Of a stretch of 64,000 nucleotides of DNA, positions 16,350 through 26,118 are shown in pieces. The stretch lies in assembly GCF_014200605.1 (NCBI RefSeq), contig NZ_JACHCE010000004.1, positions 1 to 64,000 of the forward strand, read 5' to 3'. Every line of letters begins with the position of its first letter. Within the stretch, counting starts at the first letter, position 1. This DNA comes from Pedobacter cryoconitis. Lineage in GTDB: Bacteria; Bacteroidota; Bacteroidia; Sphingobacteriales; Sphingobacteriaceae. The notes under the pieces are model-generated. The model was not told where the DNA came from, did not search any database, and worked only from the letters and a program-made list of their open reading frames with translations. Position numbers and translations under genes: made by a program.

Positions 16350-18932
16350 ATGATGAAGAAACATTTACTCATTATCCTTTCACTTTTGCTCACGGCAAAT
16401 TTTGTCTTTGCCCAGAGTGCAATCACAGGTGTCATAAAAAGTAGTAACGGCACTACAATACCACATGCAACAGTAACGATCAGAGGTACTAAGATATCTG
16501 CGATTGCAGATGTCGACGGCAAATTCAGTATCGATTCAAAGCAAGACCTTCCATTTTATTTGCAGGTGAGTTCAGTGGGCTACAAATCTCAGGATTTTCA
16601 GATCTTAAAATTTCAGGATACACCTTTCGAGTTAGTTTTGATTGAAAGCGCACTACTGGACGAAATCGTGGTCACCTCAAGAAGACGTTCTGAGGTATTA
16701 CAGGATGTTCCTATTGCAATTACTGTTATCGGAGGACAAGCTGCAGAAAATGCAGGGGCTTTCAACGTTAACCGTTTAAAAGAGCTGGTACCTTCTGTAC
16801 AGTTGTATGCTTCGAATGCTAGAAATACAACGCTTAATATCAGAGGTTTAGGTTCGACATTTGGTTTAACGAACGATGGTATTGATCCCGGAGTAGGCTT
16901 TTATGTAGATGGTGTTTATCAGGCCCGTCCTGCCGCTACCTCTACTGATTTTCTTGACATCGAGCAAATAGAAATTCTTCGCGGCCCGCAAGGAACCTTA
17001 TTTGGTAAAAATACTACTGCTGGTGCATTTAACATCACTACCGCAAAACCGACTCAAACACCAAGTGGAAAAGTTGAATTGAGTTTTGGAAACTATAATT
17101 TCATGCAGGCCAAAACATCGGTTACCGGAGCTGTTGCGAAAAATCTTTCAGCAAGATTATCGATTTCCGGAACTCAGCGTGACGGTACAATTTACAATAC
17201 GAGAGAAGAGCGCAGATATAGCGGTCAAAACAACCTTGGTTTTAAAGGTCAGTTATATTTTACCCCCTCAGATAAATTACAAATATTGTTAAGTGGTGAT
17301 GTCAGCATTCAGCATCCGGCAGGTTACCCTCTGGTAATTGCTGGTGTCACAACAACAGAAAGAAGTGCGTTTCGTCAATATGCAAAAATCATTTCTGATT
17401 TAGGCTATCAGCAGCCTGTAGTAGATCCGGCATCCAGAACAATCAATACCAATACGCCCTGGAAACATGATCAGTCAATTGGGGGTATCTCTGTAAATGT
17501 CGACTATAAGATTGGCAAAGGAACTTTGACTTCAACTACTGCCTGGAGATTCTGGAACTGGGACCCTACAAATGATAGAGATTTCTCTGAACTTGCAGCA
17601 TTAACCAAATCTCAGGGAAACTCCCGCCACGATCAATATTCGCAGGAAATCAGATACGCTGGTAACTTATCGGAAAAAGTAAGTGGTGTTATAGGTTTAT
17701 TTGCCCTTGGCCAGAACTTAAAAGGATTAGACCAAACCGAAGAAGTTGGTAAAGATCAGTGGAGATTTGTACAGACAAGTAATACTGGTACTCAGGCCTT
17801 ATACTCAACCCCTGGTTTGTTAGATGGCTACGGTATTAAAACCAATTCAACTATCAAATCATTAAGTGCTGCTGTATTTGCTCAGGTGGATTGGGAATTT
17901 TTAAATCACTTTCACATTTTACCTGGATTAAGATATACTTATGATAAAAAAGATGTGAATTATGATAGGGTAACCTATGGTGGCCTGCAAACCACAAATG
18001 CCGATTTGCTTGCGCTTAAAGCTGCTGTTTACAGCAATCAAAGATTCACTACCAATGTAGATAACAATAATTTATCTGGTAATATCACGCTTTCCTACCG
18101 TCCTTCTCCAAAGTTAAATGCTTATGGAACTTTCTCTACTGCTTACAAACCAGTTGGTGTGAACGTGGGTGGTTTGCCAACTACATCTACTGGAGAAGCA
18201 GACTTGTCTGTAGCTGTAGTTAAACCAGAATACGTTCAGCATTACGAATTAGGTGTTAAAACCAAACCTGCTAAAGGTGCGATAGTAAATATCAGTGCAT
18301 TCACTACAGATATCAAAGACTATCAAACCAATGTGCAGTCACCACAACTGGGTGTAAACAGAGGTTATCTTGCCAATGCAGAGAAAGTTAATGTGAAAGG
18401 TCTGGAAATTGATGGAATTTATCAATTGGGCAGGTTCCTGACTTTAAATGCTGCTTTGGCTTATCTTGACGGAAAATATGTGAAATTTACGAATGCACCG
18501 CTCCCATTAGAAGAAACCGGACATACAGAAGTTGTGAATGGCGTAGCTACGCAGGTGGCATTTAAAGATGCCTCAGGAGGCAGATTACCAGGTATTTCTA
18601 AATGGAATGTTTCAGGTGGTGCAGAATTCAGTAACCCTGGTAAGATAGCGAACATCACAGGCAGATATTTTATCGCAGCAGATGCGAGTTACCGCTCAGA
18701 ATATTCTTCAAACCCAACACCTTCACGTGTATTAAATATACAAGGTTATGCACTGCTGAATGCCAGATTAGGATTTAAGTCAGATAAATTCTCCGTATTC
18801 TTCTGGGCAAGAAACATTGCGAATAAAAACTATTACGAACAATTACAGGCAGCTGCAGGTAACTCTGGTTTATATGCAGGTGTACTTGGTGATCCGAGAA
18901 CATATGGAATTACACTCCGTTATAATTTCTAG
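16350..18932 (+). CDS. TonB-dependent outer-membrane receptor
   Basis: 860 residues. Signal peptide (about 1-22, ending VFAQ), then a carboxypeptidase-regulatory-like β-sandwich (about 24-105, 'VTIRGTKISAIADVDGKFSI'), a TonB-box region (LLDEIVVTSRRR, about 110), the plug ('VPIAITVIGG' to 'ILRGPQGTLFGKNTTAGAFNI') and a 22-strand barrel ending in aromatic YNF. The 'LRGPQGTLFGKNTTAGA' plug is of the type common in sphingomonad-like receptors for siderophores or other small ligands rather than of SusC type, and no SusD gene follows. It lies downstream of the cysteine-ending ORF and ends at a strong terminator. Substrate unknown. Confidence 0.9.
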   Translation: MMKKHLLIILSLLLTANFVFAQSAITGVIKSSNGTTIPHATVTIRGTKISAIADVDGKFSIDSKQDLPFYLQVSSVGYKSQDFQILKFQDTPFELVLIESALLDEIVVTSRRRSEVLQDVPIAITVIGGQAAENAGAFNVNRLKELVPSVQLYASNARNTTLNIRGLGSTFGLTNDGIDPGVGFYVDGVYQARPAATSTDFLDIEQIEILRGPQGTLFGKNTTAGAFNITTAKPTQTPSGKVELSFGNYNFMQAKTSVTGAVAKNLSARLSISGTQRDGTIYNTREERRYSGQNNLGFKGQLYFTPSDKLQILLSGDVSIQHPAGYPLVIAGVTTTERSAFRQYAKIISDLGYQQPVVDPASRTINTNTPWKHDQSIGGISVNVDYKIGKGTLTSTTAWRFWNWDPTNDRDFSELAALTKSQGNSRHDQYSQEIRYAGNLSEKVSGVIGLFALGQNLKGLDQTEEVGKDQWRFVQTSNTGTQALYSTPGLLDGYGIKTNSTIKSLSAAVFAQVDWEFLNHFHILPGLRYTYDKKDVNYDRVTYGGLQTTNADLLALKAAVYSNQRFTTNVDNNNLSGNITLSYRPSPKLNAYGTFSTAYKPVGVNVGGLPTTSTGEADLSVAVVKPEYVQHYELGVKTKPAKGAIVNISAFTTDIKDYQTNVQSPQLGVNRGYLANAEKVNVKGLEIDGIYQLGRFLTLNAALAYLDGKYVKFTNAPLPLEETGHTEVVNGVATQVAFKDASGGRLPGISKWNVSGGAEFSNPGKIANITGRYFIAADASYRSEYSSNPTPSRVLNIQGYALLNARLGFKSDKFSVFFWARNIANKNYYEQLQAAAGNSGLYAGVLGDPRTYGITLRYNF

Positions 18933-18953
18933 AACTGTTTGATCATTTTATAG

Positions 18954-18991
18954 AAAGCCGTCTCATAGCAAGTATGAGATGGCTTTTTTTT
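18954..18991 (+). terminator. intrinsic terminator after TonB receptor
   Basis: A 14-bp stem, AAAGCCGTCTCATA (18954-18967) with TATGAGATGGCTTT (18973-18986), contains one G-U pair and a 5-nt loop, and runs into a T tract. Confidence 0.88.
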
Positions 18992-19217
18992 GAATATTGC
19001 TTACCTATCATGACTTCTTAATGCTAATTCAAGATAAGCTGACTGCTCATATTTTTCAGAGTCCTGATGACTGATTTCTACCATAAAAAAAACGTTCTCT
19101 TTTTTATAATTAGCATAAATATGACTATCTAAATCCTTATTAAGGCTTTTATCAAGATGCTGTTTGATTTTTTTAAAGAAAACGAGTTTTTATTGATGTA
19201 TAAAATCATTTTCTGCC

Positions 19218-21668
19218 CTAAGAAGCTCCCTCCTTATTATTCCTGATACGATCAAATTTATAACCAAAAATAACCCCAAAAGAACGCATTGTTTGTTGTC
19301 TTAAATTGGTTTGCGTAAAGCCTGTGCCATATGCGCTGGAATATTGATTTGTATAATGATTGAAAGGATTGGTGGTCGTCACACCAATACTGGCCCTATT
19401 ACTAAACAATTGTTTCCTAACAGCAATTGTATAATTATAAGAACCGGGACGAATACTTTGAAAATCCGTCCTTTTCGAATCTATCATACCAAACGCTTCG
19501 GCAACCAGATCTTCTCTCAGTTTATAAGTAGCATTCAGGTTCGCATTATAGGAAAATCCGCCAACACTGGGTAAGCCCGGAACAAGGTTGTTTTTTTCAA
19601 GTAAAAGCAGATTAGCACGTAAGCTTAACTTATCATTGATAACTGCTGAACCCGAAATATTTAATCCTAAAGTAGTCTGTGATCCAATATTTGCAGTCTT
19701 CGTAAGAGAAACATTATTATAAGTAGTCCCATTTGCAACATATATGGGGAAAAAAGTTGTAAAATGCTGGATATCATTGCTATTTCTGTTATAAAGCACA
19801 CCTATATAAAGACTACTACTATTAGCAAAGCTTTTGCTGTAACCCAATTCAAATTTCCTGCCTGTTTCATTTTTCAGCTCAGGGGTTCCGGTACTGATAT
19901 TGCGTGGGTCAATAATCTCCAGAAAAGGGTTCAGGTCTCCATAATCCGGTCTTTGTATCCTGTAAGCATAGCTGAACTTAACCGACTGCGTTTCATTTAG
20001 TTTATGCTGAATTAAAAGATTTGGTGCCCATATATTATTTCCCGGTATAGCATCATTTGATAAGTCCGAATGGATATCCGTTCTTTCGTAACGGATACCC
20101 GCTTTTCCATTTAAAAAGTCATTGAACAAAGAAAAGGAAGTTGAAATATAACCTGCATAGATTTTCCTTGTAAAATTAAACTTATAAGTCTGACCCGGAT
20201 TATTTACAAAAGTTCCGTTATTTAACAAACTGTCTGTAACCACACTGTTATTTATATTTTCAAATACAGCTTTTACACCGGTTTCTATCTTGAAATTCTT
20301 TGCTAAGGGCTCAACATAGTCTATGGAAATATCAGTTTCCCGGTCATTTCCAGGATTATCACTTTTGATTCCACTATTTGGGAATGCTCCATTCTGATAA
20401 CTGGTCAGCTGTGAATCGTAATTCTTGTTTTGGGTCGCACTGGCTACATAAGCAAAGTTCAGTTCCCTGCCTTCTTTCAAAAACGTCTTTTTATAAAGCA
20501 AACTCCAGTTTTGAGAATTTCCACCAAAATCTGTAGCATCTGTACGCTCACTCGTAATATCCGACAATACCCTGCCAGTAGAAAGATAAGTTTGCTGGTT
20601 CTGCATAATTCTGCCAGTTCCATGAGTAATATTCTGATTTAGTCCCACAGTAGCTGTCAATACATCTTTAGAGGTAATATTCCAATCTATGCTTAAACCT
20701 GATTGATAGCCACTTTTTGTAAACGGACTAAAGCGGTCCTGCACGTACCGGGTTAAAGTATCTTTAGCAGAATTAAAAGATAACCTGTCTCCAAGATTGG
20801 CGATATTAGAATTTAATTGTTTATTTGCACTAAAAAAGGCACTTAAACCCAGATTTTTATTCCTGGCATTCAGATTAAAAGAACCGTTTTCAAGACGGGT
20901 TCCCGCCGATAAGTTCACACTGCCATTGATACCTTTGATCAGGTTATCTTTCAAAACGAGATTAATAATTCCAGCTGTGCCCGCAGCATCATATTTTGCC
21001 CCTGGACTGGTCATCACCTCAATATTTTTTATCTGACTGGCCGGGACAGATTGTAAAACATCCGATATCTTGGAGCCAAATATATTAGCCGGTTTGCCAT
21101 TGATCAGAAACCTGACATTTGCATTTCCCTGTAATTCTACATTGCCGTCTATATCTACAGAAACCATGGGAACCTTTTTTAACACATCAGTAGCTACCCC
21201 GCTTTGAGAAGTAATATCGGCAGCTGCGTTATAGACTAGTTTATCAGCTTTATTCTCCATAACCTGAACTTTAGCCTGAATCACTACTTCCCTGAGCACA
21301 TTTCCGGCAGCAGACAATCTAATATTGCCAAGAGCAAGGCCTGGCATTTTAGCAGCTATAACGACAGGATTAATAATTTTCCGGCGATAGCCGATAAAAT
21401 CAATAGTAAGCCGGTACACTCCCGGAAGAATATTTACAAAATGGAATTCACCCTTTTGATTTGTATTCATCAGAATAAAAGGTTCGGGAGCACCAGCTTT
21501 GAATAAACTGACCGTAGCGAAATCGACACCTGCATTCGTAACAGAGTCAACTACTGCTCCTTTAATCTCTCCTTTATCAATAGATTGTGCCTCGCTTAAG
21601 AATGAATTGGCGATAATAAATAATAGAATCACTGCTATACGCATGATCAGCGATGAAAATAACTTCAT
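19218..21668 (-). CDS. TonB-dependent receptor-like outer-membrane β-barrel protein
   Basis: 816 residues with a signal peptide (about 1-27, ending SEAQ). A carboxypeptidase-regulatory domain (about 30-115) precedes a plug-like segment ('VLREVVIQAKVQVMENKADKL', given in part as VLREVVIQAK; 'LVYNAAADITSQSGVATDVL'; 'IEVMTSPGAKYDAAGTAGII') and a barrel of the OMP_b-brl_3 family ('FKIETGVKAVFENINNSV', 'RIQRPDYGDLNPFLE'). It starts 48 nt after the MFS transporter gene on the same strand, so the two are likely co-transcribed under the AraC gene next to them. It could provide the outer-membrane step for an exported or imported small molecule. Confidence 0.85.
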   Translation of the reverse strand: MKLFSSLIMRIAVILLFIIANSFLSEAQSIDKGEIKGAVVDSVTNAGVDFATVSLFKAGAPEPFILMNTNQKGEFHFVNILPGVYRLTIDFIGYRRKIINPVVIAAKMPGLALGNIRLSAAGNVLREVVIQAKVQVMENKADKLVYNAAADITSQSGVATDVLKKVPMVSVDIDGNVELQGNANVRFLINGKPANIFGSKISDVLQSVPASQIKNIEVMTSPGAKYDAAGTAGIINLVLKDNLIKGINGSVNLSAGTRLENGSFNLNARNKNLGLSAFFSANKQLNSNIANLGDRLSFNSAKDTLTRYVQDRFSPFTKSGYQSGLSIDWNITSKDVLTATVGLNQNITHGTGRIMQNQQTYLSTGRVLSDITSERTDATDFGGNSQNWSLLYKKTFLKEGRELNFAYVASATQNKNYDSQLTSYQNGAFPNSGIKSDNPGNDRETDISIDYVEPLAKNFKIETGVKAVFENINNSVVTDSLLNNGTFVNNPGQTYKFNFTRKIYAGYISTSFSLFNDFLNGKAGIRYERTDIHSDLSNDAIPGNNIWAPNLLIQHKLNETQSVKFSYAYRIQRPDYGDLNPFLEIIDPRNISTGTPELKNETGRKFELGYSKSFANSSSLYIGVLYNRNSNDIQHFTTFFPIYVANGTTYNNVSLTKTANIGSQTTLGLNISGSAVINDKLSLRANLLLLEKNNLVPGLPSVGGFSYNANLNATYKLREDLVAEAFGMIDSKRTDFQSIRPGSYNYTIAVRKQLFSNRASIGVTTTNPFNHYTNQYSSAYGTGFTQTNLRQQTMRSFGVIFGYKFDRIRNNKEGAS

Positions 21669-21716
21669 AAAATTTAAGATGATAAGGTTTCCCTTGTTTG
21701 AAAAAAACTGCTTTTG

Positions 21717-22973
21717 CTAATGGATATCTTCAACAGTTAGCAGCAGGAACTTTTTAGTTTTATAATACGTGACCCCAACCACTAATAAAGTCATACATCC
21801 GCCAAAAATGACCGCTGGTATTGTACCAATAAATCCCGCAACGGTGCCAGATTCAAAGTCACCAATCTCATTAGAGGAATCTATAAACATGGACGTTACT
21901 GCCGATACCCGGCCCCGCATGGTTTCTGGTGTTAGTAATTGCATGATAGTCCCACGGATTAACATATTTATACTATCAAATCCACCACTGGCAAAAAGCA
22001 GGAAAAGTGACCAATAAAAGTTCTTAGACAATCCGAAACAGATGATGGACAGGCCAAAACCAGTAATCGCTAAAAGCAAATTCCGCCAGGGTTTGTTCAT
22101 CGGGGAATATTTCGTCATCAGCAGCATCACTAAAATTGCACCTGCAGAACTCGCAGCACGCATTAGTCCTAATCCTTGCGGCCCAACCTTTAAGATGTCA
22201 TTTGCAAAAACCGGTAAAAGAGCAACGAAGCCTCCAAAAAAAACAGAGAACAGATCAAGGCTCATTGCACCCAGCATCATTTTATTCTTGAAAACAAACT
22301 GTATCCCTTCGGCAAGGCTCTTCCAGAAATTCTCTTTAGGGATAAAAGCAGGCGGGTACTTTTTAAGAAAACAGGCTGTGATCAGGGCGATTAAAATAAA
22401 AATAACAATTAATCCTAATGCAGCAGTTATTCCAAAATAACCATATACCATACCTCCCACGGCTGGCCCCAGAATAGATCCTGCCTGTCTTATGGTACTG
22501 TTCCAGCTGTTTCCATTCGCATAAGCATCTTTTGGCAGGCTATCAGTATAAATTGTAAAGTTTGCAGGTCCTAAAAATGCACGCGCTACCCCATTACAGA
22601 AAACAAGAAAAAAGATGATTTTTATTATTGCCCCGGACGATATATATGACCTGACACTAGTCATTGTAACTCCTGACATGACCAGCGAAAAGAGTAATAC
22701 AGCTGTATAAATCCAGAGTAACACCTTTCTCTTTTCTGACTTATCAGCAACGTAACCGCCATACAATGAAACTACAATTGCTGGCACAGCTTCAAAAAGC
22801 CCGAACAATCCCAGTAAAAAGACACTATTTGTTAAGTGATAGATGTAAAAACCAGTAATTACAGTTTGCATCTGATAGGCGAAAGTAAAAAACAAACGCG
22901 TACCAATATATACCCTGAAATCCCTATGCCTTAAGGCTGCAAAAGAGTCGCTCATGACCAGAACCCTTTCCAT
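21717..22973 (-). CDS. MFS transporter (enterobactin-exporter/EntS-like branch)
   Basis: 418 residues with about 12 hydrophobic helices and a central loop; 'FAALRHRDFRVYIGTRLFFT' at the N-terminus and the motif-A-like 'GGYVADKSEKRKVLL' between helices 2 and 3 are typical of MFS_3 members, which export siderophores, macrolides or other small molecules. The start may be ATG 22973 or, closer to the family pattern, ATG 22955 (MSDSFAALRH). The order AraC regulator, MFS, outer-membrane barrel on one strand suggests a regulated transport unit. Confidence 0.88.
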   Translation of the reverse strand: MERVLVMSDSFAALRHRDFRVYIGTRLFFTFAYQMQTVITGFYIYHLTNSVFLLGLFGLFEAVPAIVVSLYGGYVADKSEKRKVLLWIYTAVLLFSLVMSGVTMTSVRSYISSGAIIKIIFFLVFCNGVARAFLGPANFTIYTDSLPKDAYANGNSWNSTIRQAGSILGPAVGGMVYGYFGITAALGLIVIFILIALITACFLKKYPPAFIPKENFWKSLAEGIQFVFKNKMMLGAMSLDLFSVFFGGFVALLPVFANDILKVGPQGLGLMRAASSAGAILVMLLMTKYSPMNKPWRNLLLAITGFGLSIICFGLSKNFYWSLFLLFASGGFDSINMLIRGTIMQLLTPETMRGRVSAVTSMFIDSSNEIGDFESGTVAGFIGTIPAVIFGGCMTLLVVGVTYYKTKKFLLLTVEDIH

Positions 22974-23153
22974 ATAACCTGCACAGTTATATTTACCTTT
23001 TTCAGATATCCGGCTTGCAGCAATAATCGTTCACCGATCAAATTGCCATGTACTTGTTGAAGAGAATCGTTTTGCATATACTATGATTTAGTACAGGCAA
23101 ATTGACGCAGATTTAGGGTCTGCTGAAATAGCAATACACGAGTTAATTTAGCA

Positions 23154-24008
23154 CTATTTGCGGTATTTCGCCCGAAAAGCTATAGCAGACATTCCTGTTA
23201 TTTTCTTAAAGAATCTGGAAAAATAAGATTGATCATCGTATCCTAACAAAGTTGATATACCTTTGATATCCAATTGACTATAATAAAGCTGTCTCTTTGC
23301 TTCCAATATGATTTCCTGGTTTATCCAGAAGCTGACAGGGAATCCAGTCACTTTTTTTACGACTTCATTCAGATAGGATTCAGAAACATTTAACCTGTCA
23401 GCATAAACAGACGGGCTCTTGATCGTTTTAAAGTTTTCGATAACCATTCGCTTAAACTGTTTGGATATTTCAACGGGTCTGGATACTTTAAAGCTGATAT
23501 CCGGACCTGAGCTGAAACACTTCGCGGTCATGGCCAGAATTAACTGGACCATGGCATGAACTATCGGTATATAGAAAGGATCATCCTGATCTTCATTATA
23601 CTTTACATCGAGTAGTTTCAGCATACTGCTCCACTGCTTTAGTTGAACTGAATTCAACAAGTAAGGTTCTTGAAGCAATGAAACATGATCAAAAATATTA
23701 GCGTAATCAAGTGGGATTAAAGCGGGGTCTAATGCCAGTATCCAACCCCTGGCATCTTTGTTATTGATCCGGTGATGCACCTGAGAAGGCAGAACATAAT
23801 ATAATGATCCGGCTGTAAATTGTCTTTCCTTAAATTCTACCTGGATAGAAGCATGTCCTTCTTCAATAAAGAAAAACAAATAATGATCATCTCTATGGGC
23901 GCCCATGGTCTCCATTTTGGCGTCAGAGAAATCATCCATTTCAAAATATTGCACCTCTACTCCTATAGCAGTGCTGAGTTCAAGTTTATGAACAGGTATA
24001 TCTTTCAT
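23154..24008 (-). CDS. AraC-family transcriptional regulator
   Basis: 284 residues. The N-terminal cupin-like sensor domain (AHRDDHYLFFFIEEGH, about 37-100) is followed by a helical linker and the C-terminal double HTH (about 185-284, 'LNVSESYLNEVVKKVTG' and 'LLGYDDQSYFSRFFKKITGMS'). This is full length for the family and is the intact paralog of the internally deleted gene at 9818-10246. It lies 180 nt upstream of the MFS gene on the same strand and probably controls that transport unit. Confidence 0.9.
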   Translation of the reverse strand: MKDIPVHKLELSTAIGVEVQYFEMDDFSDAKMETMGAHRDDHYLFFFIEEGHASIQVEFKERQFTAGSLYYVLPSQVHHRINNKDARGWILALDPALIPLDYANIFDHVSLLQEPYLLNSVQLKQWSSMLKLLDVKYNEDQDDPFYIPIVHAMVQLILAMTAKCFSSGPDISFKVSRPVEISKQFKRMVIENFKTIKSPSVYADRLNVSESYLNEVVKKVTGFPVSFWINQEIILEAKRQLYYSQLDIKGISTLLGYDDQSYFSRFFKKITGMSAIAFRAKYRK

Positions 24009-24393
24009 CTTTATTACTTATAATATCTTATTGGCTCTGATATTGATCCAATACTAAAATGAGCTGCTTTTTTGAACGAAGCATGGCGCAATTTAACGAT
24101 TTACTGTATAACCGCTTGACTTCTTTACGCTGATAACCACTAAATGAAACTGCAGTGGCCGCATAACTGTATCGCGGAACCGCTATTTTCCCTATCCCAC
24201 CAGGATTTGTACGTGTATCCTTAATTTATTTCCTTTAAACTTACCGTTGCGCCAGGAAAGGCAATAAACTGTTCATCTATTACAGCAATATTAATTACAC
24301 CAGAACACATCAAAAAATCCTGAATTATAATTATAACAAATCCTTAACACATAGCCGTCTCCAATCAACCACTAAACTCTCTAATTTTGAGCC
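24009..24393. other. 385-nt divergent intergenic region
   Basis: Separates the AraC gene from the sigma-factor gene. It holds a 6-bp inverted repeat with a 13-nt spacer (TATTGG 24029-24034, CCAATA 24048-24053), close to the AraC start and suitable as an operator. TAATTTTG at 24382-24389 matches TAnnTTTG but lies only 4 nt before the GTG start of the sigma gene and has no TTG box. No small ORF stands out. Confidence 0.4.
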
Positions 24394-24990
24394 GTGGACT
24401 CCAATCATATCTCTGATACCTATATTATCGCTGCTATTCAGGCAAACGATCAGTCTGCATTCCGTTTGCTCTATGATAAATACTGGAAAGACCTCTATCT
24501 GAGGGCCCGTAAAGGAGTAGACGAAGATGAAGCTAAAGATATGATCCAGGAAGTGATGCTTTCCGTCTGGAACAGAAGGCACCATATCAAAGCACTGGAA
24601 AAAGATGATCTTGGAAAATATCTCTTCACAGCCTTAAAATATCGCATAATCAGCTTTTACGCAAATACTTCAGGTCAGATCAAAAAAGCACAGTTGCTGG
24701 AAATCCCTCTGGACACTGCTCCTGATATCCTGCTCGAAAACAAAGAACTTAAAACTGTAATCGAGGCAGAAGTCAAAAGAATGCCCGGTAAAATGCAGCA
24801 GATCTTCCGCATGAGCAGAGATGAAAACTTCTCTGTAGCCGATATTGCGGCCCAGCTCAATCTCTCTGAACAAACGGTAAAAAATCAAATTGGGCAGGCA
24901 CTAAAACGGCTACGCAACACAGTTATCCATCACCACGAAGGAGACTGGGTAGTTCCGGTACTTGTAATTTGCTATCTGTCCGCTTCATAA
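24394..24990 (+). CDS. ECF RNA polymerase sigma factor (FecI-like)
   Basis: 198 residues beginning at a GTG. Sigma region 2 (about 12-80, 'QSAFRLLYDKYWKDLYLRA', 'EAKDMIQEVMLSVWNRR') and region 4 (about 125-180, 'MPGKMQQIFRMSRDENFSVADIA' read in part, 'LNLSEQTVKNQIGQALKRLR') are clear. It is followed 76 nt later by a FecR anti-sigma gene and then SusC/SusD genes, the standard Bacteroidetes trans-envelope signalling order. It should direct transcription of the downstream uptake operon when FecR is signalled by the receptor. Confidence 0.92.
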   Translation: MDSNHISDTYIIAAIQANDQSAFRLLYDKYWKDLYLRARKGVDEDEAKDMIQEVMLSVWNRRHHIKALEKDDLGKYLFTALKYRIISFYANTSGQIKKAQLLEIPLDTAPDILLENKELKTVIEAEVKRMPGKMQQIFRMSRDENFSVADIAAQLNLSEQTVKNQIGQALKRLRNTVIHHHEGDWVVPVLVICYLSAS

Positions 24991-25066
24991 AAACTTAACA
25001 TACACTTCACATACTTCGTATAGTACCCGAAACCACTTTTTCAGATAGTAGGTTAAAAGGATACGT

Positions 25067-26020
25067 ATGAGCAGCAGCAAGCCCAGGCAATTATTAAAAA
25101 ATTACCTGCAACATAAAAATTCAGCAGCAGAAAAAGAGATTGTAGACAACTGGTACCAGCAGCTGGACGATACAGAACCGATGCTATTGGATACTAAAAA
25201 AGAAACGCAGGTTAAAGAAGAGATCTGGGCATCGATAGCCCCCGGACTAAAAACCGGGCCCAAAAGATTCCGGTTGAACTGGCTAAATGCTGCTGCAGTC
25301 CTGATTACGATCAGTTCCATAGCTTTATTATTTTGGAAAATCCCCGGTCCGGCTAAGCCAGTGAAAGAACAATGTCCGGGAGGATGCTTCACAACAGTAT
25401 CAACCCAAACCGGCGAAAGAAAAACTGTTACCCTGCCTGATGGAACAATGTTGATGCTCAATAGTGTTTCCACCATTAAGATTTCAGAGAACTTCAGTAC
25501 CAAACGTATCGTTCAACTTGTTGACGGAGAAGTTTTCTTTGATGTAAAACACGATTCCAAACGTCCTTTTATGATCAAAATCGGACGTTTAACTACACAG
25601 GTACTGGGTACTGCATTTAATATCCGTGCTTACAGCCAAATGGAAAAAATGACAGTCGGTGTAATCCGTGGCAAAGTTGGTGTCCGTTTAGACAACCAGC
25701 CCAGTCATTTCCTGATCAAAGGCCAGCAACTGGCTTATCAGCGTAACAATCAAAGTATTCGCCTGATGCCGCTGGATGAAAAAAACCTGGCCTGGCAAAA
25801 AGGTAACCTGGTTTTGAACAATGCTTCTTTTGAAGAAATGTCAATTCTGATGGCCAAAAACTTTGGTATTCAGATACACACCAGCAGACAGGATCTCCAT
25901 ACAAAACATTTCACAACCACAATAAGCACCTCTACTCCTGCCCTCAAAGCCATGGAAATTGTTGCAGCAATACACCAGTTAAAAATTAAAAAAAGGAGGA
26001 ACGACATAGAAATCTACTAA
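25067..26020 (+). CDS. FecR-family anti-sigma factor
   Basis: 317 residues. A cytoplasmic N-terminal sigma-binding part (1-65) leads to one transmembrane helix (about 69-90, LNAAAVLITISSIALLFW), a periplasmic FecR β-domain (about 105-215, 'TGERKTVTLPDGTMLMLNS', 'GEVFFDVKHDSKRPFMIKIG') and a C-terminal DUF4974/STN-like domain (about 245-317, 'NASFEEMSILMAKNFGIQIH'). This is the usual length. It sits between the sigma gene and the SusC gene and transmits receptor occupancy to the sigma factor. Confidence 0.92.
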   Translation: MSSSKPRQLLKNYLQHKNSAAEKEIVDNWYQQLDDTEPMLLDTKKETQVKEEIWASIAPGLKTGPKRFRLNWLNAAAVLITISSIALLFWKIPGPAKPVKEQCPGGCFTTVSTQTGERKTVTLPDGTMLMLNSVSTIKISENFSTKRIVQLVDGEVFFDVKHDSKRPFMIKIGRLTTQVLGTAFNIRAYSQMEKMTVGVIRGKVGVRLDNQPSHFLIKGQQLAYQRNNQSIRLMPLDEKNLAWQKGNLVLNNASFEEMSILMAKNFGIQIHTSRQDLHTKHFTTTISTSTPALKAMEIVAAIHQLKIKKRRNDIEIY

Positions 26021-26031
26021 TCAAAAAAAGA

Positions 26032-26060
26032 CAGTTGCTCGAACAACTGCCTTCATTTTT
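26032..26060 (+). terminator. weak hairpin between FecR and SusC genes
   Basis: CAGTTG (26032-26037) pairs with CAACTG (26044-26049), extended by AAG/CTT around one mismatch, and is followed by CATTTTT. It may act as a partial terminator that lets the sigma/FecR pair and the SusCD operon be expressed at different levels. Confidence 0.4.
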
Positions 26061-26118
26061 AGGCCCATAAGGCAAAAAAAAGCTTCCAATCATTTCACAA
26101 TTAAAAGCCATACAATGT

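Noticed and set aside
19021..19116. ATGCTAATT ... AATTAGCAT inverted repeat around the gap before the barrel gene
   Set aside because: Arms of 9 nt separated by 78 nt in very A/T-rich sequence; likely chance.
24382..24389. TAATTTTG as the promoter of the sigma gene
   Set aside because: Only 4 nt before the GTG and without a TTG box; it may be chance, so it is only mentioned in the intergenic entry.
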